Origin: Acrasis kona
Taxonomy: Eukaryota; Heterolobosea; Eutetramitea; Acrasida; Acrasidae
Reading direction: 5' to 3'
Assembly (NCBI GenBank): GCA_026419775.2
Contig: JAOPGA020001662.1
Coordinates: 1-64,000 of the forward strand
DNA length: 64,000 bases
Every line of letters starts with the position of its first letter. Within the stretch, counting starts at the first letter, position 1. The position numbers and the translations under genes were made by a program. The notes under the pieces were generated by a model. The model worked only from the letters and a program-made list of their open reading frames with translations. It ran no database searches and was not told the DNA's origin. Below, piece after piece: positions 21,374 to 31,011 of the stretch.

Positions 21374-23311
21374 TTATTTTTCAAACAATTTTCTAAAATC
21401 AGAGTTCGATAATGTAGATCCGGAACTTGGAACCAACTCCACTCTTGGTTTCACAACTGTTCCCTTCTTTGGCGGTCTTGTTTTGGGCCCTTTTGTAGGT
21501 TTCTCAGACTTTTTCTGGTTTGCTGTTGGTGCTGTTTTGGTTGTGTCTTGCTCAACAATTGGTGCAGTTACAGGCTTCTCCTCTACTTGAGAAGGCTTGA
21601 TGGATTCTTTCGCGGGAACATTTTTAGTTTTTTGCTTCTTCTTTGGTCGCACTTCGCTGTTCTTCTTTGCCGATCTCTTCTTGTCAACCTTCTTTACAAT
21701 ATTCTTGTGATTTAATTCATGTTCATGATCAATCAACTGAGTGCAGTCCTTCACAACTTCTTCCGCCTCCATCAAAAATTGCGAACTCTCAAACACCTCT
21801 CTTTCGTATTGAGCCCAAGCCACAGCCAAAGACCTCCTACTACGTGGATTCTCAAGTACGTTAACTGCTCTTTGATACAAACTTCTAACCTTAGAGGCAT
21901 CACAAGGTGTCATAAACTGAATGTAGTTAAACCACAAACTAGCTTCCGACGGCCACCTGGAAACAACATTTTCATAAATGGAAATTGCTTTTTCTTGATC
22001 TTTATTAAAATTCAATTCTACATGCGCCCAAAGCCTTTCAATGTTACAAGACTTTTCTCCATTAGCTCCTGGGAAGTATTGGTCCATGTATTGGAAAGCA
22101 TATTCAAAACCAGATGAAAGGTCAGGAATTAATTTATTCTTCCATGCTTTAATGTCATAAGTACACTTTGTCAACAATACTTGAGAATGTGAATGTGGAT
22201 TATCGGGTGACATTAGATTGAGTGCTCTAGTAATGGTTTGTTGTAATTGTTCATGTGTGTATCCGCACAAGTCCATCAAATGTATTAATTGAACCCAAGC
22301 GTCGCTATTCCAAGGAATGTTTCTGCACATGTTGTTGTGAATGACCAATAGCTTATCTGCATCCGTTGTAATGTGTTTGCGATAAAATGTCGTGAATGAT
22401 TTCCATATGCGATCGGAATGGGGAAGTTGTTGTATGGCTCTATTGAAATGTTGAACGGTCACATCGTGTGGGTCGTCATTTTGTTCTGATGTTAAAAATG
22501 TCAAATAGGTCAACCAGGATTTTGAAAGTTCTGATTGTTGTGTTTGGTTCATCATGATGGGTATCTCATATTGTAATCGATCCGAAACTTTGTTTAATCC
22601 TTTTTGGTATAATTCCCCTGCTTCTTTCAGAATAGATTCGTTCTTCTCGAGTGCGTTGTATTCGTTCCATATGGACGTGTTGACTTCGTCTGCATCTTCA
22701 ATCTTATCTACAGTTGCAAGCAAAGGTATGCTTAACTGCCTTTTGTACAATTCTAACACGTGATTTGGATTATTGTTTTTTTGTTCAAAATCACGATAAA
22801 GCTTCCATATATATGAACCCAGGGTGAAATGGGCTCCTATGGCTTGAGTGGCCCTTTCAAAAGTCTCACGTATGAGTGCAGTGTCATTTTGAAAATGATC
22901 TTGAATAAAATTACAGTACATGACCCAAATGTTTGGGTTTTGATAGTCACTAAAGGAACGTTCGTATAGATTTTTTACTCTTGTAAAGTCCTCCTCGGTC
23001 ATGGCAATGGATTCTTCGTCTTGTATCCATTGCTTCCATTGTTGTTCGGGAAGGGGGAAAATTTGAGAGGCAGCTTCTCTGGCAGCTCTGAGCTGTGTTA
23101 TCTCTGTGCCCCTTCGTAGCGCTTGTATGTACTCCATGTGCATGTCGAATTGGTAAACGTTTGCAGCAACACGCTGTTCTAATATCTCCAACTGTTCTTT
23201 TGTAATTTCGTTACTTGACTGATTGTCTTGAATATCATCGTCAGAACTATCCGAATCATCCTGATCTGAATCATGTTCTACCTCTTCCTCCCTCTTGCGT
23301 TTGGTTGACAT
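21374..23311 (-). CDS. SART3/Prp24-like HAT-repeat protein lacking RRMs
   Basis: A single exon of 645 residues from ATG 23311 (MSTKRKREEEV). After an acidic start come about ten HAT helical repeats with characteristic Trp and Tyr spacing (NIWVMYCNFIQDHF, SDRIWKSFTTFYRK, LWFNYIQFM). A long Lys-rich linker with nuclear-localisation character follows. The last 12 residues, LSNSDFRKLFEK, match the conserved C-terminal motif by which SART3 and Prp24 bind the LSm ring. These proteins recycle U6 and U4/U6 snRNPs. Strikingly, the two to four RRM domains normally between the HAT repeats and this motif are absent. The gene is intronless and tail-to-tail with ARMC2, only 10 bp apart. Confidence 0.85.
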   Translation of the reverse strand: MSTKRKREEEVEHDSDQDDSDSSDDDIQDNQSSNEITKEQLEILEQRVAANVYQFDMHMEYIQALRRGTEITQLRAAREAASQIFPLPEQQWKQWIQDEESIAMTEEDFTRVKNLYERSFSDYQNPNIWVMYCNFIQDHFQNDTALIRETFERATQAIGAHFTLGSYIWKLYRDFEQKNNNPNHVLELYKRQLSIPLLATVDKIEDADEVNTSIWNEYNALEKNESILKEAGELYQKGLNKVSDRLQYEIPIMMNQTQQSELSKSWLTYLTFLTSEQNDDPHDVTVQHFNRAIQQLPHSDRIWKSFTTFYRKHITTDADKLLVIHNNMCRNIPWNSDAWVQLIHLMDLCGYTHEQLQQTITRALNLMSPDNPHSHSQVLLTKCTYDIKAWKNKLIPDLSSGFEYAFQYMDQYFPGANGEKSCNIERLWAHVELNFNKDQEKAISIYENVVSRWPSEASLWFNYIQFMTPCDASKVRSLYQRAVNVLENPRSRRSLAVAWAQYEREVFESSQFLMEAEEVVKDCTQLIDHEHELNHKNIVKKVDKKRSAKKNSEVRPKKKQKTKNVPAKESIKPSQVEEKPVTAPIVEQDTTKTAPTANQKKSEKPTKGPKTRPPKKGTVVKPRVELVPSSGSTLSNSDFRKLFEK

Positions 23312-23681
23312 TTTGAATGTTTGTTGGTTGAAGGTCAACTTGAACGGCCTTCTTATTCTCTAAAAGACAATACCGCAGCATTTGTGCAATTTAAATAGCG
23401 CATGCATAAAAAGCATGGTTCGAACAAGAAAGATACAACAAACAACCAGTTGATGATCATCAAGGATATAGATCAACAGTCTACGTTCTAAAGCTCTCTC
23501 ATGTGATAAATACAAACAATAAAAATCTAATTATGATCAATAATTATCTTGCTTTTAGGGCTAATTATGTTATTTTGAGCAGAAGAATCGGACCTGGCTA
23601 ATTCAAGCGCTGGTTGATCGTGTGAATTTAAATCTTAAAAACTGTTGTTCAGTTGAAGTAGGACGGTATAGGAAAAAGGAA
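23312..23681. other. Divergent intergenic region
   Basis: About 370 bases between the SART3-like start and the RRM protein start. It must hold both promoters. The sequence is AT-rich with no long open frame on either strand, and no recognisable motif stands out. Confidence 0.4.
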
Positions 23682-24496
23682 ATGGACGGTGAGGAAAATC
23701 AACAAGGTGCACCTTCGGTCAGCTCTGTCTCAAAGCGTGTGTTCGTCGGTAATTTGGCATGGAAAACCGAATGGTGGGACCTTAAGGACCACTTCAAGAG
23801 TAAGTAAAAAGTTTGTCTGTGCCCCTCTAAATTCATCAGCCATCGGTGAGGTCAAGTACGCTGATGTCTTTACTGACTTCAACAAGAGGTCTCGTGGATG
23901 TGGGTAAGTTGATTAAAAATTGCAAAAATTAAAAAAATAGAATCGTAGAATATGAAAGAGACGAGGATGCCCAAAAAGCAATCGCCGAGCTAAACGATTC
24001 CGATCTAGATGGAAGAAAGATCTTTGTGCGTGAAGACCGTGATGATGTTCAAGAACGTGGTGGCGAGCGTGGCACACGTGGTCGTGGACGCGGTGGTGCT
24101 CGTGGTGGCGGGCGCGGTTTCTCAGATCGCGCTGCATCAGGCGACGATGCTCAAGTAAGCGGCGGACGCGGACGCGGGCGTTACAACGCTGAGGGTGGTG
24201 ACCGCCCACAAAGACAAGGTAGACAAGAGCCAACAACTCCAACAGAGTTAACAGGCAAACAAGTCTTTGTTAAGAATTTACCATACGACACCCAAACAGA
24301 TGACTTGGTCGAACACTTCAAGAAGAGTTTGAATGTGTCGAGCGCTGAGGTCGCAAAGGACAGCAGCGGAAAGAGCAGAGGCTTCGGAACCGTCTTGTTC
24401 GAGACTGCTGAGGATGCACAAAATGCAATTACATCATTCTCAAACACTGACTTCCAGGGTCGTCAAATTCAAGTCACAATCGATAGATTTGCTTAA
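23682..24496 (+). CDS. Two-RRM protein with RGG linker
   Basis: Three exons, 23682-23799, 23840-23903 and 23941-24496, give 245 residues. RRM1 shows RNP2 VFVGNLAW and, across the second junction, RNP1-like RSRGCGIVEY. RRM2 shows VFVKNLPY and KSRGFGTVLF. Between them lies a Gly/Arg-rich segment with several RGG and RGRG units (RGRGRGGARGGGRGF). This layout matches hnRNP-M/Gbp2-like and other SR- or hnRNP-type mRNA-binding proteins. A role in nuclear mRNA packaging, export or splicing is inferred, and the RGG box is a probable arginine-methylation target. Codon use is more GC-rich than neighbours, as expected for a highly expressed gene. Confidence 0.88.
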
Positions 24497-24576
24497 AAAA
24501 ATAAACTGATATTTATATTACTTTCTTGTTACAATCAACTTGTTTTGAAGGATTCGTTTTTCATTTTCAACACAAC

Positions 24577-26607
24577 ATGCCAGTCACCACTAGGAGAGGA
24601 TGGATTGATTCCACAAACAATGATGATGATTTCGTCGATGAAGATATCGATGATTTGGGGGAAATGCAAACAAAAAAGAGAAAAAGCATCCAGTCAGACA
24701 CTTGGAATCCAGAAGACAATGCAGACGATGATGATTCTGAGGACGATGATGCCACAGATGAGGAATTTATTGAGACTGAACAGGCGGATCAGGTAGAGGT
24801 TAGAAAAAATTCCTTTCCGTTCAAGAAGCAAATCAAACAAAAGACGGGACAGTTTCACAAGCTGATATCCACGCATCCTTCATTGTACAAGCACATTAGT
24901 TCTTTTTATGAATTCAACTTTGAGAGATTCTATCACAACCTGTCACCTTCCATGCAGTCTAAAATATACAAAAAACATTTGAAGTTTCTAACCAAATTAT
25001 TATATGGTGTCATTGTAACAAGCACATTTGAACGTATTGTTGTTTTATTGTTTCCATCAATGTCATTTAAATGTACCAACGGTGTTCTTAACAATGCTCT
25101 TGGTTACCATTATGCTCATGATTTCACTCTTGTTACTAATTTTGTTCTTCCGAGAAATGGTTTGGTGTCATTAGATCTTTCACACACATCGAACTACATT
25201 GTTGATGTGGGTGAATTAATTTCAAAAGTTGGTAAAAACTTAACAAGCCTGAATTTGACATCCAGTAACATTTCGAGCATACAGTCCTTAGCGGATGCCC
25301 TTCGGCTTTGTGCTGGTTCGCTTTTAAATTTGAATTTATCCTCTTCAAGTGTTTTGAGCAGCGAGCGATTCATGATGTTATTTTCTGATAATGATTTATT
25401 GTGTAATAATTTGAAGTACTTGTCTTTGTCTGGTCAGAATCAATTGAACGACGCCTGTGTTGAATTTATTTTGAGAAAGTTTCCAAACTTGATACAATTG
25501 AATTTGGACGGAGTCAACGTCAGCGATCTTAGTCTTTGTTTGTTACATGAACATCAATGCTTGAAGAAAATAAAGTTGTTTAGTTGTGCGGTGGATGACC
25601 AACCTTATTTGAATGTAATGAATGTACCTGTCACATTACAATCCATTCATGTTGCATCCTATAATTTATCGGATCCTGTTTTTCAATCCATCATGTCCAG
25701 TCCATCTCTAAAATTTGTAAATTTCACATTCTTGAATCTTTCTGTCAAGTGTTGGGAGCTACTCCACGCTAACCATCACATTGAAAGTCTTTCTTTGAAT
25801 GCTATTGATAGTTTTGGCCAAGAAGATAACTCAAGTCAAGACGGTAGCGACAGTAATAGTGATGATGACGATGACGAAGAAGATAAGCCCATTGCTATAC
25901 CGGAACACATTCAATTTGTGTTTCTTGATTTTCCAAAACTCACAAAACTAAGTCTGGCGATGCACGCTGGTCCGCTATTGTCTTGTGTGATGAAGAACCA
26001 AAAACTAACACAACAATTAATAAAACTTGATGTAAGCAACTGTTCAGGTCTTGATGAACGGGATTTATTATTCTTCTTGAATCATTCGGATTCTTGTTCC
26101 AAATTGAAAGTAGATGGTTGTAGATCATCCATCACAGGAGCGGTGGTCGATGCTATCAAAGCTCATAAATCCCTTATCCATCTTTCTGCTTCCAAATGTA
26201 ACATCAATGACAATAGGGCCGTTTGTTTATTTGAAAGTAATTTGAAGAAATTGGTAATTTCACAGAATCGCATTTGTGACGAGAGTGTTGCAGTCTTAGC
26301 CAACAACTCTCACCTCACAGAACTAGATATTACCGATATCAAACTCAAAGACCAAGGTCTTAGGGCCTTGTTCTCAAAGGGTAATGTCATCAAGAAGTTG
26401 AAGTTCACCGTGCATGGTAGAGTAAGCACTGAGATTCTAAGCTTGATAAAAAAGAAGAAGAACTTGGATACTTTATATGCTCAGTTTAATGAATTTGAAG
26501 GAGTTGCTGGTCAAGAAGGGGTTGGTAAATTTTCACATGAAAGGAAATTCTTACAAGCGTGTACTAATTTGCAGGAGCTCGGAATGCGTAATGTTGTTAT
26601 GAATTAA
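24577..26607 (+). CDS. Leucine-rich-repeat protein (AMN1/RAD7-type)
   Basis: A single exon of 676 residues from ATG 24577 (MPVTTRRGWID). The first 100 residues are acidic and basic patches with a KKRK nuclear signal. From about residue 200 the sequence is made of ribonuclease-inhibitor or AMN1-like leucine-rich repeats (LVSLDLSHTSN, NLTSLNLTSSN, NLKYLSLSGQN, NLIQLNLDGVN), interrupted by one long acidic loop around residue 430. The acidic nuclear N-terminus plus LRRs recalls yeast Rad7, a damage-recognition ubiquitin-ligase component, but this is only a resemblance. No F-box is evident. Confidence 0.75.
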   Translation: MPVTTRRGWIDSTNNDDDFVDEDIDDLGEMQTKKRKSIQSDTWNPEDNADDDDSEDDDATDEEFIETEQADQVEVRKNSFPFKKQIKQKTGQFHKLISTHPSLYKHISSFYEFNFERFYHNLSPSMQSKIYKKHLKFLTKLLYGVIVTSTFERIVVLLFPSMSFKCTNGVLNNALGYHYAHDFTLVTNFVLPRNGLVSLDLSHTSNYIVDVGELISKVGKNLTSLNLTSSNISSIQSLADALRLCAGSLLNLNLSSSSVLSSERFMMLFSDNDLLCNNLKYLSLSGQNQLNDACVEFILRKFPNLIQLNLDGVNVSDLSLCLLHEHQCLKKIKLFSCAVDDQPYLNVMNVPVTLQSIHVASYNLSDPVFQSIMSSPSLKFVNFTFLNLSVKCWELLHANHHIESLSLNAIDSFGQEDNSSQDGSDSNSDDDDDEEDKPIAIPEHIQFVFLDFPKLTKLSLAMHAGPLLSCVMKNQKLTQQLIKLDVSNCSGLDERDLLFFLNHSDSCSKLKVDGCRSSITGAVVDAIKAHKSLIHLSASKCNINDNRAVCLFESNLKKLVISQNRICDESVAVLANNSHLTELDITDIKLKDQGLRALFSKGNVIKKLKFTVHGRVSTEILSLIKKKKNLDTLYAQFNEFEGVAGQEGVGKFSHERKFLQACTNLQELGMRNVVMN

Positions 26608-26788
26608 ATCTGATGGTTATATAAATTTAATGTCTTTTACTTTGGTGTTCATCAACGTGATGGGTACAAATCTCACAATCTAAACCAAACAAAAACAAAT
26701 CTTCTTATTAAGTAGAAATAAGTTAATATTTAATAATGTACAAGTGATTATGTTATTATGTGCATGTGTGACTAAATTGTCCTAATGT

Positions 26789-27205
26789 TTACACTCGTCG
26801 GTTGGAACAACAAATGTTCAACTTGACAAAAAGTTCGAAAGGGCACGTAAGTTGTGCTTCCGAAAGTACTGGCTGTTCGTCTCTTGGCTCGACTTCAAAG
26901 TCGTCAAAGTTTAAAATTCTACATGTAGACTCATTGTGGTCGAAAGTCATTTTTGCCTGCTTTTTAACTTTGCGAGGAGCGGGAGGACAAATAATCTTTC
27001 TCTTCTTTATTGGAGTGGTTGGTGTTGCGCTCGGTGAATGCGAACACGTTTGAGGCTCCGCTACGTTGGTAACGGCATCGGAATCGTTTGACAAAATGTT
27101 TTCTGCATTGAAACTAGTCTTGAGGGAATCCTTCATGTGCAGGTCGGGGTGTTTTACTGTTTTTTGGTTTGGTGATTTAAATAAAACCTGGTGGTGATGT
27201 AACAT
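26789..27205 (-). CDS. Small protein with SIAMESE-related-like motif
   Basis: A single exon of 138 residues from ATG 27205. The central segment TPIKKRKIICPPAPRKVKK closely matches the core motif of the plant S­IAMESE/SMR cyclin-dependent-kinase inhibitors (CPPAPRKP preceded by a basic and hydrophobic strand). A C-terminal acidic-aromatic stretch (RILNFDDFEVEP) could serve as a second docking motif. The rest is Ser/Thr-rich and disordered. Role inferred: nuclear cell-cycle inhibitor or CDK-binding regulator; a chance match in a short disordered protein cannot be excluded. An E2F-like TTGGCGGCAA lies 26 bp upstream of the start, which would fit cell-cycle control. Confidence 0.5.
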   Translation of the reverse strand: MLHHHQVLFKSPNQKTVKHPDLHMKDSLKTSFNAENILSNDSDAVTNVAEPQTCSHSPSATPTTPIKKRKIICPPAPRKVKKQAKMTFDHNESTCRILNFDDFEVEPRDEQPVLSEAQLTCPFELFVKLNICCSNRRV

Positions 27206-27230
27206 TTATCTTCAAATTAGGCAAAAAAAA

Positions 27231-27240
27231 TTGGCGGCAA
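27231..27240. promoter_or_regulatory. Candidate E2F-like site
   Basis: TTGGCGGCAA, close to the E2F/DP consensus TTTSGCGC or TTGGCGGGAA, lies between two divergent start codons (27205 minus, 27305 plus). Two direct repeats, CGAGTTCTG and TTCTGAATTTAC, follow within 60 bp. Match to consensus only; no functional evidence. Confidence 0.3.
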
Positions 27241-27304
27241 CCGAGTTCTGGCGTTGACCCGAGTTCTGAATTTACCATTTCTGAATTTACAAGTCCAGAT
27301 CAAA

Positions 27305-27494
27305 ATGACGGGAATGATAATGATTGATGGCTACCTCTCAGATTTAGTCACTATAAGAGATATGCCACCGTTTCATGGTAAGTTATTCTAATTTAGAGCT
27401 GGATGCGCTTAAAAACTATTGGCAATATACGAAAGGTATTACCAGAACTGCAAGCCGTTTCGAAAAGCCAACAGCGTTTTGTAAGATAATATAA
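27305..27494 (+). CDS. Putative small protein with a 19-nt intron
   Basis: ATG 27305 begins a short frame (MTGMIMIDGYLSDLVTIRDM). It meets GTAAGTTATTCTAATTTAG at 27378-27396, which has a perfect donor, a branch-like CTAAT and an acceptor in only 19 nt. Removing it continues ELDALKNYWQYTKGI and RTASRFEKPTAF to a stop at 27494 or, with another 24-nt candidate intron, slightly earlier. About 52-56 residues. No family is recognised. The coding call rests on composition and splice-like signals only. Confidence 0.35.
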
Positions 27495-27920
27495 ATTTTT
27501 TTAGAAGCAATTGTTTAATTATTATTCATGATGTTCCCTGACTTGGGTTTGGCGAAAAGTTCGAACTCGAGTGATATATAAACTTTTTTTATTAACAAAC
27601 TGACATGGATTCTGATTGACCCCACTGATCTTTCGAGACTATCTTTCATCAAGTACTGTTTAATAAGGTCGCACTTGAGCACTATTTCATTTATTTTTCT
27701 ATCAGTCTTTGAATCCTTCTAGCTCGTATCCTTTTCATAATTTCAATTGCATCATTTCCATAATTTTCAAGACGTGATTCAATCATTTTGAGATTAGACT
27801 TGATTTCTGTATTTTTATTTCAAGCATGTCGTTTAGAAGTCATTTTACTGCTGGTCAGGTTGACCAAATTAGACTATAGCCAACCAGAGGTAAAAATTCC
27901 ACCTTTCTGATGATTTCGCA
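27495..27920. other. Gap with a short minus-strand open frame
   Basis: About 425 bases before XRCC4. The minus strand around 27815-27712 encodes a charged helical stretch (KMIESRLENYGNDAIEIMKR) ending in a stop, preceded by an ACAG acceptor, so it might be a terminal exon or remnant. No start or second exon could be supported. Confidence 0.25.
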
Positions 27921-28789
27921 ATGGTTGGGTCGATAGATGAATTCACTATTGATGGCAAATCCTTTATTATAAAATGCAACTTTCAGGAGGATGACAGCGA
28001 GGATTGGACGCTTGACCTAACAGTAAGTGATGGTTCCAAGGTGTGGTTCAAAAGAGGTGTAATTTACTATAAATTTGCTTTCGTTCTCATCAACTACAGC
28101 TTCCTTCGAAGAAATCAAGACCAATAAAGTGTCTATAGATAGGTACAGTGAACTTTTAAAAGAATCCCTTGTGAAGTGTGATAAGGAATCAAAAAAGTAT
28201 GTATACAGCATAAGAAACGAAGGTGACAATATTACCGTAAGTAGTACAACAAAATCAACAATTAACATTCCATTAGCTTTTGGTAAAATTCATTCTCAAA
28301 CAAAGTGGCCAGTTCACCGCTGCTGAGATTCCCCTCAATCGCGTTGAACAATCTGCATCTGCCAACATGCACATTTTCTCAGAACTGTTAAATCGTGTAA
28401 ACTCTCTTGAACAGAAAAACATAAAGTTAGCAGAACGTGCCAACGAAAGGGACGAAGCCATTAGTCTATCCAAACAATGCGTCATTGAAAAAGATAATCT
28501 AGAAAGCATCATGTATTCACAATTCCTAAGAGTTTTAAATGAAAAGAAGGACAAGATCAGGGATGTAGAAAACAAAATGAAAAAATTAAAGGACGAAAGG
28601 GAACTATTGAGGTCAAAAATTAAAACATTAGAAGAAAGACCTGAAGTGAGAGATGTTACCAGCACATCAAATGTAGAAAAGACACCTCCACACAAAAGAA
28701 AATCCGAATATGTAACTCCTCATAAAAGAAGAAATGCAAAGTCAATGGACGCAGAAGATTTGTTGGACGACCTTCTCAATGATTTTTAA
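27921..28789 (+). CDS. XRCC4: XRCC4 non-homologous end-joining factor
   Basis: Three exons, 27921-28056, 28100-28236 and 28277-28789, give 261 residues. The N-terminal head (LDLTVSDGSKVWF) is followed by the long stalk helix carrying the family signature FLRVLNEKKDKIRDVENKM, a near match to the human coiled-coil segment that binds DNA ligase IV. The tail holds KTPPHKRKSEYVTPHKRR, a likely nuclear signal with SP/TP sites, and a short acidic end (DAEDLLDDLLNDF) like the C-terminus of many XRCC4 and XLF proteins. It bridges Ku-bound DNA ends with XLF and supports ligase IV. Introns 43 and 40 nt. Confidence 0.85.
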
Positions 28790-28972
28790 ATGTATAAATA
28801 ATTTTAAAAGTTTATTTTCTCCTCTTTTCTTTTCCTTACTTTATGATGAGGTTATAAATAACACGAATAATGCTGCTCTCAACCACGTAGCGACCATCGG
28901 AACAAGTTCCGACCTCTGCCAAGAGGTATTTCGATTACAATAAAATACCAATTCAATTCGGGTGAAACAAAG

Positions 28973-30175
28973 ATGGCATCTCACAACAAGGGTTTCAAGA
29001 ACAACTGGTATCCGATCATATATTCGGACTTTATTACTACAGAGAAACACTATTCTACCAAAATCTGGGGAGAGCCTGTCGTATTATTCAGAGGACCAGA
29101 TAACGAACCAGTTTGCCTACAGGATAGATGTCCTCACAGAAGCGCTCCTCTTTCGCTTGGTACAACTAAATCAGGAGTACTGAGTTGCGCGTACCATGGA
29201 TGGAAATTTTCCACTGGCGGACAGTGCGTTGGGATTCCAGAATCCAAATCAATGCATAAGGAAATCAGAGCAAAATCTTACATTACCAAGGATAGCCAAG
29301 GAGTTGTTTTCATTTGGTGGGGCCAAGGTGAACCCAACGTGCCAATACCAACCACGAAGGAATACGATGATCCAAATTTTAGAAAAGGAAGCTACTTGGC
29401 AGACGTTGATGTGAACTATAGTTTCCATCTTTCCAATCTTTTTGATCCCGTTCACTTTCATCTTTTACATGACGGATCCATTCCAGACATTAATGCAGCC
29501 AACTATGGTAGATTAGAACCCAAAGAAATACTGGACACTAACTCAATTCTTCGCTACACTTTCAACAATCCTGAAAAGAGACCAGGAGAAGTATTTGACA
29601 TTTCCTTCGACCCAGGCCTCACATGGACATTAAGGTTAGGAACAGTTGATTCGGACGAAGCCATTGTGATTCAACAAGCATTTCATGTGCCAATATCTGA
29701 GAATAGAACAAGACTTTTATTTAGAATGTACCTGTCCATGCAAAGAATCCCAATCATGAGATATGTTCCACAATTCTTGTACGATCTTCGAAATAAAAGT
29801 GTCATGTACCACATCTTGGGTGAAGACATTAATATCATTAAGGGTCATTTTAATAGGAGTGTTAAATATGGTGCGCCGGAAGTAAACCGTCCATTAGTAG
29901 AAGACCAATTGCTAATCAGGTTTCACAAGTGGGAGAGGGAGTGTTTAGAGCTGGATGGAGGAAGGCCTTGGTTTGAGTCATGGACAAGTAGAGAAAAATG
30001 TGTGGGTTGTAATTGTGGACCGGAGTCAGTCATTGACAATGAATATCCTAGTGAATATCCACCTGCTAATCAAAAGTGGGTTGAGGACTTTAATTGGTGG
30101 GTCAAGTTTTTAAAAGTTGGTGTGACAGTGTCGGTTGGTCTGGTAGCGGCTTTGGTTTATAAATCTTTTGTGTAA
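28973..30175 (+). CDS. Rieske non-heme iron oxygenase, PAO-like
   Basis: A single exon of 400 residues. The Rieske [2Fe-2S] site is complete: DRCPHRSAPLSLG and CAYHGWKFS (CxH...CxxH). The mononuclear iron site appears in NLFDPVHFHLLHDG. The C-terminal region has KCVGCNCGPES, a CxxC motif of the kind found in the plastid PAO/TIC55/PTC52 branch, and ends in a single hydrophobic segment that could anchor it to a membrane. In photosynthetic lineages this branch opens or oxidises chlorophyll products, and animal relatives (Neverland/DAF-36) desaturate sterols. No plastid is expected in this organism, so the substrate is unknown; sterols or tetrapyrroles are possible. Start ATG 28973 gives a compact N-terminus without a targeting peptide. 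Confidence 0.85.
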   Translation: MASHNKGFKNNWYPIIYSDFITTEKHYSTKIWGEPVVLFRGPDNEPVCLQDRCPHRSAPLSLGTTKSGVLSCAYHGWKFSTGGQCVGIPESKSMHKEIRAKSYITKDSQGVVFIWWGQGEPNVPIPTTKEYDDPNFRKGSYLADVDVNYSFHLSNLFDPVHFHLLHDGSIPDINAANYGRLEPKEILDTNSILRYTFNNPEKRPGEVFDISFDPGLTWTLRLGTVDSDEAIVIQQAFHVPISENRTRLLFRMYLSMQRIPIMRYVPQFLYDLRNKSVMYHILGEDINIIKGHFNRSVKYGAPEVNRPLVEDQLLIRFHKWERECLELDGGRPWFESWTSREKCVGCNCGPESVIDNEYPSEYPPANQKWVEDFNWWVKFLKVGVTVSVGLVAALVYKSFV

Positions 30176-30239
30176 TTAAAAATTTTCTTTATTGTTAAGA
30201 ACAATGTACGTTGGCGCGTTGACGTATTGTTGTTTGGGA

Positions 30240-30835
30240 CGTCATCCATTTAAAGTACTAGTGAAGGACCCAAGTGCGTCATTATTCTGAAAATGACAAG
30301 CAGGCAATCCAATTTTATCGTGTTGTTGGCCTCTCCATTGTTTTGGTAACGTGTACTCCGTTTGTAAGTTTATTATTACAAAAATGCAACACATCTCGTT
30401 CTCTTGTAACTTCCTAATCATCGTTATATATGCATTTGGAATTCCCCTTTTTTCGTTATATGATCAATTTCTCAAATGTTGACCATACATGAGCATGAAA
30501 CAATTATATCCATACTTCTGTTGTTTAAGGCCAAAAGAAACTTGCATTTCTGGAAGGAATCTTACATCACTCCACTCTTCTTGGGCATGGATGGTCGCTG
30601 GAAAGGCAGAATTTCTGATGTGAGCTCGACATTGCTCATTATAAATAAACTTTCTTTTATAGTAACGCATTAACACGGTTGGGGTTAATTCGCTTCATTA
30701 CTATTTTAGTTACAGTAACTAATACAGTACTCTCCTTGCCATTAATTGGAGATGAACTTCTGATTATGGTATCTATATCACCTGCATTAAAAAATCTCAG
30801 GAAATTCTTCTCCTCGACCCTTTTAAAGAACCTCA
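30240..30835 (-). CDS. Putative multi-exon gene, structure unresolved
   Basis: Three protein-like minus-strand segments sit in order. One begins with ATG near 30833 (MRFFKRVEEKNFLRFFNAGD, to about 30665). A second near 30640-30500 contains RNSAFPATIHAQEEWSD followed by an in-frame 48-nt GTAAG-CAG stretch. A third, near 30355-30240, reads TLPKQWRGQQHDKIGLPACH and ends in a stop. Splice phases between them could not be settled. No domain is recognised. The segments could be one short gene or fragments of a decayed one. Confidence 0.35.
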
Positions 30836-31011
30836 TAATGAATACAAAAAAAAGGAGACTAGCCTAAATTAGTGCTTAATGTCGTTTTGAACAACACTTT
30901 CGTTCATGATACCATTTTAGAGGAGGATCTTTTCTTGACTGAGTGCCGATCCTATAAATTAAATCAAATCTCTCAACAGAAAATCCATCACAAACGAACA
31001 AAACATATTAA

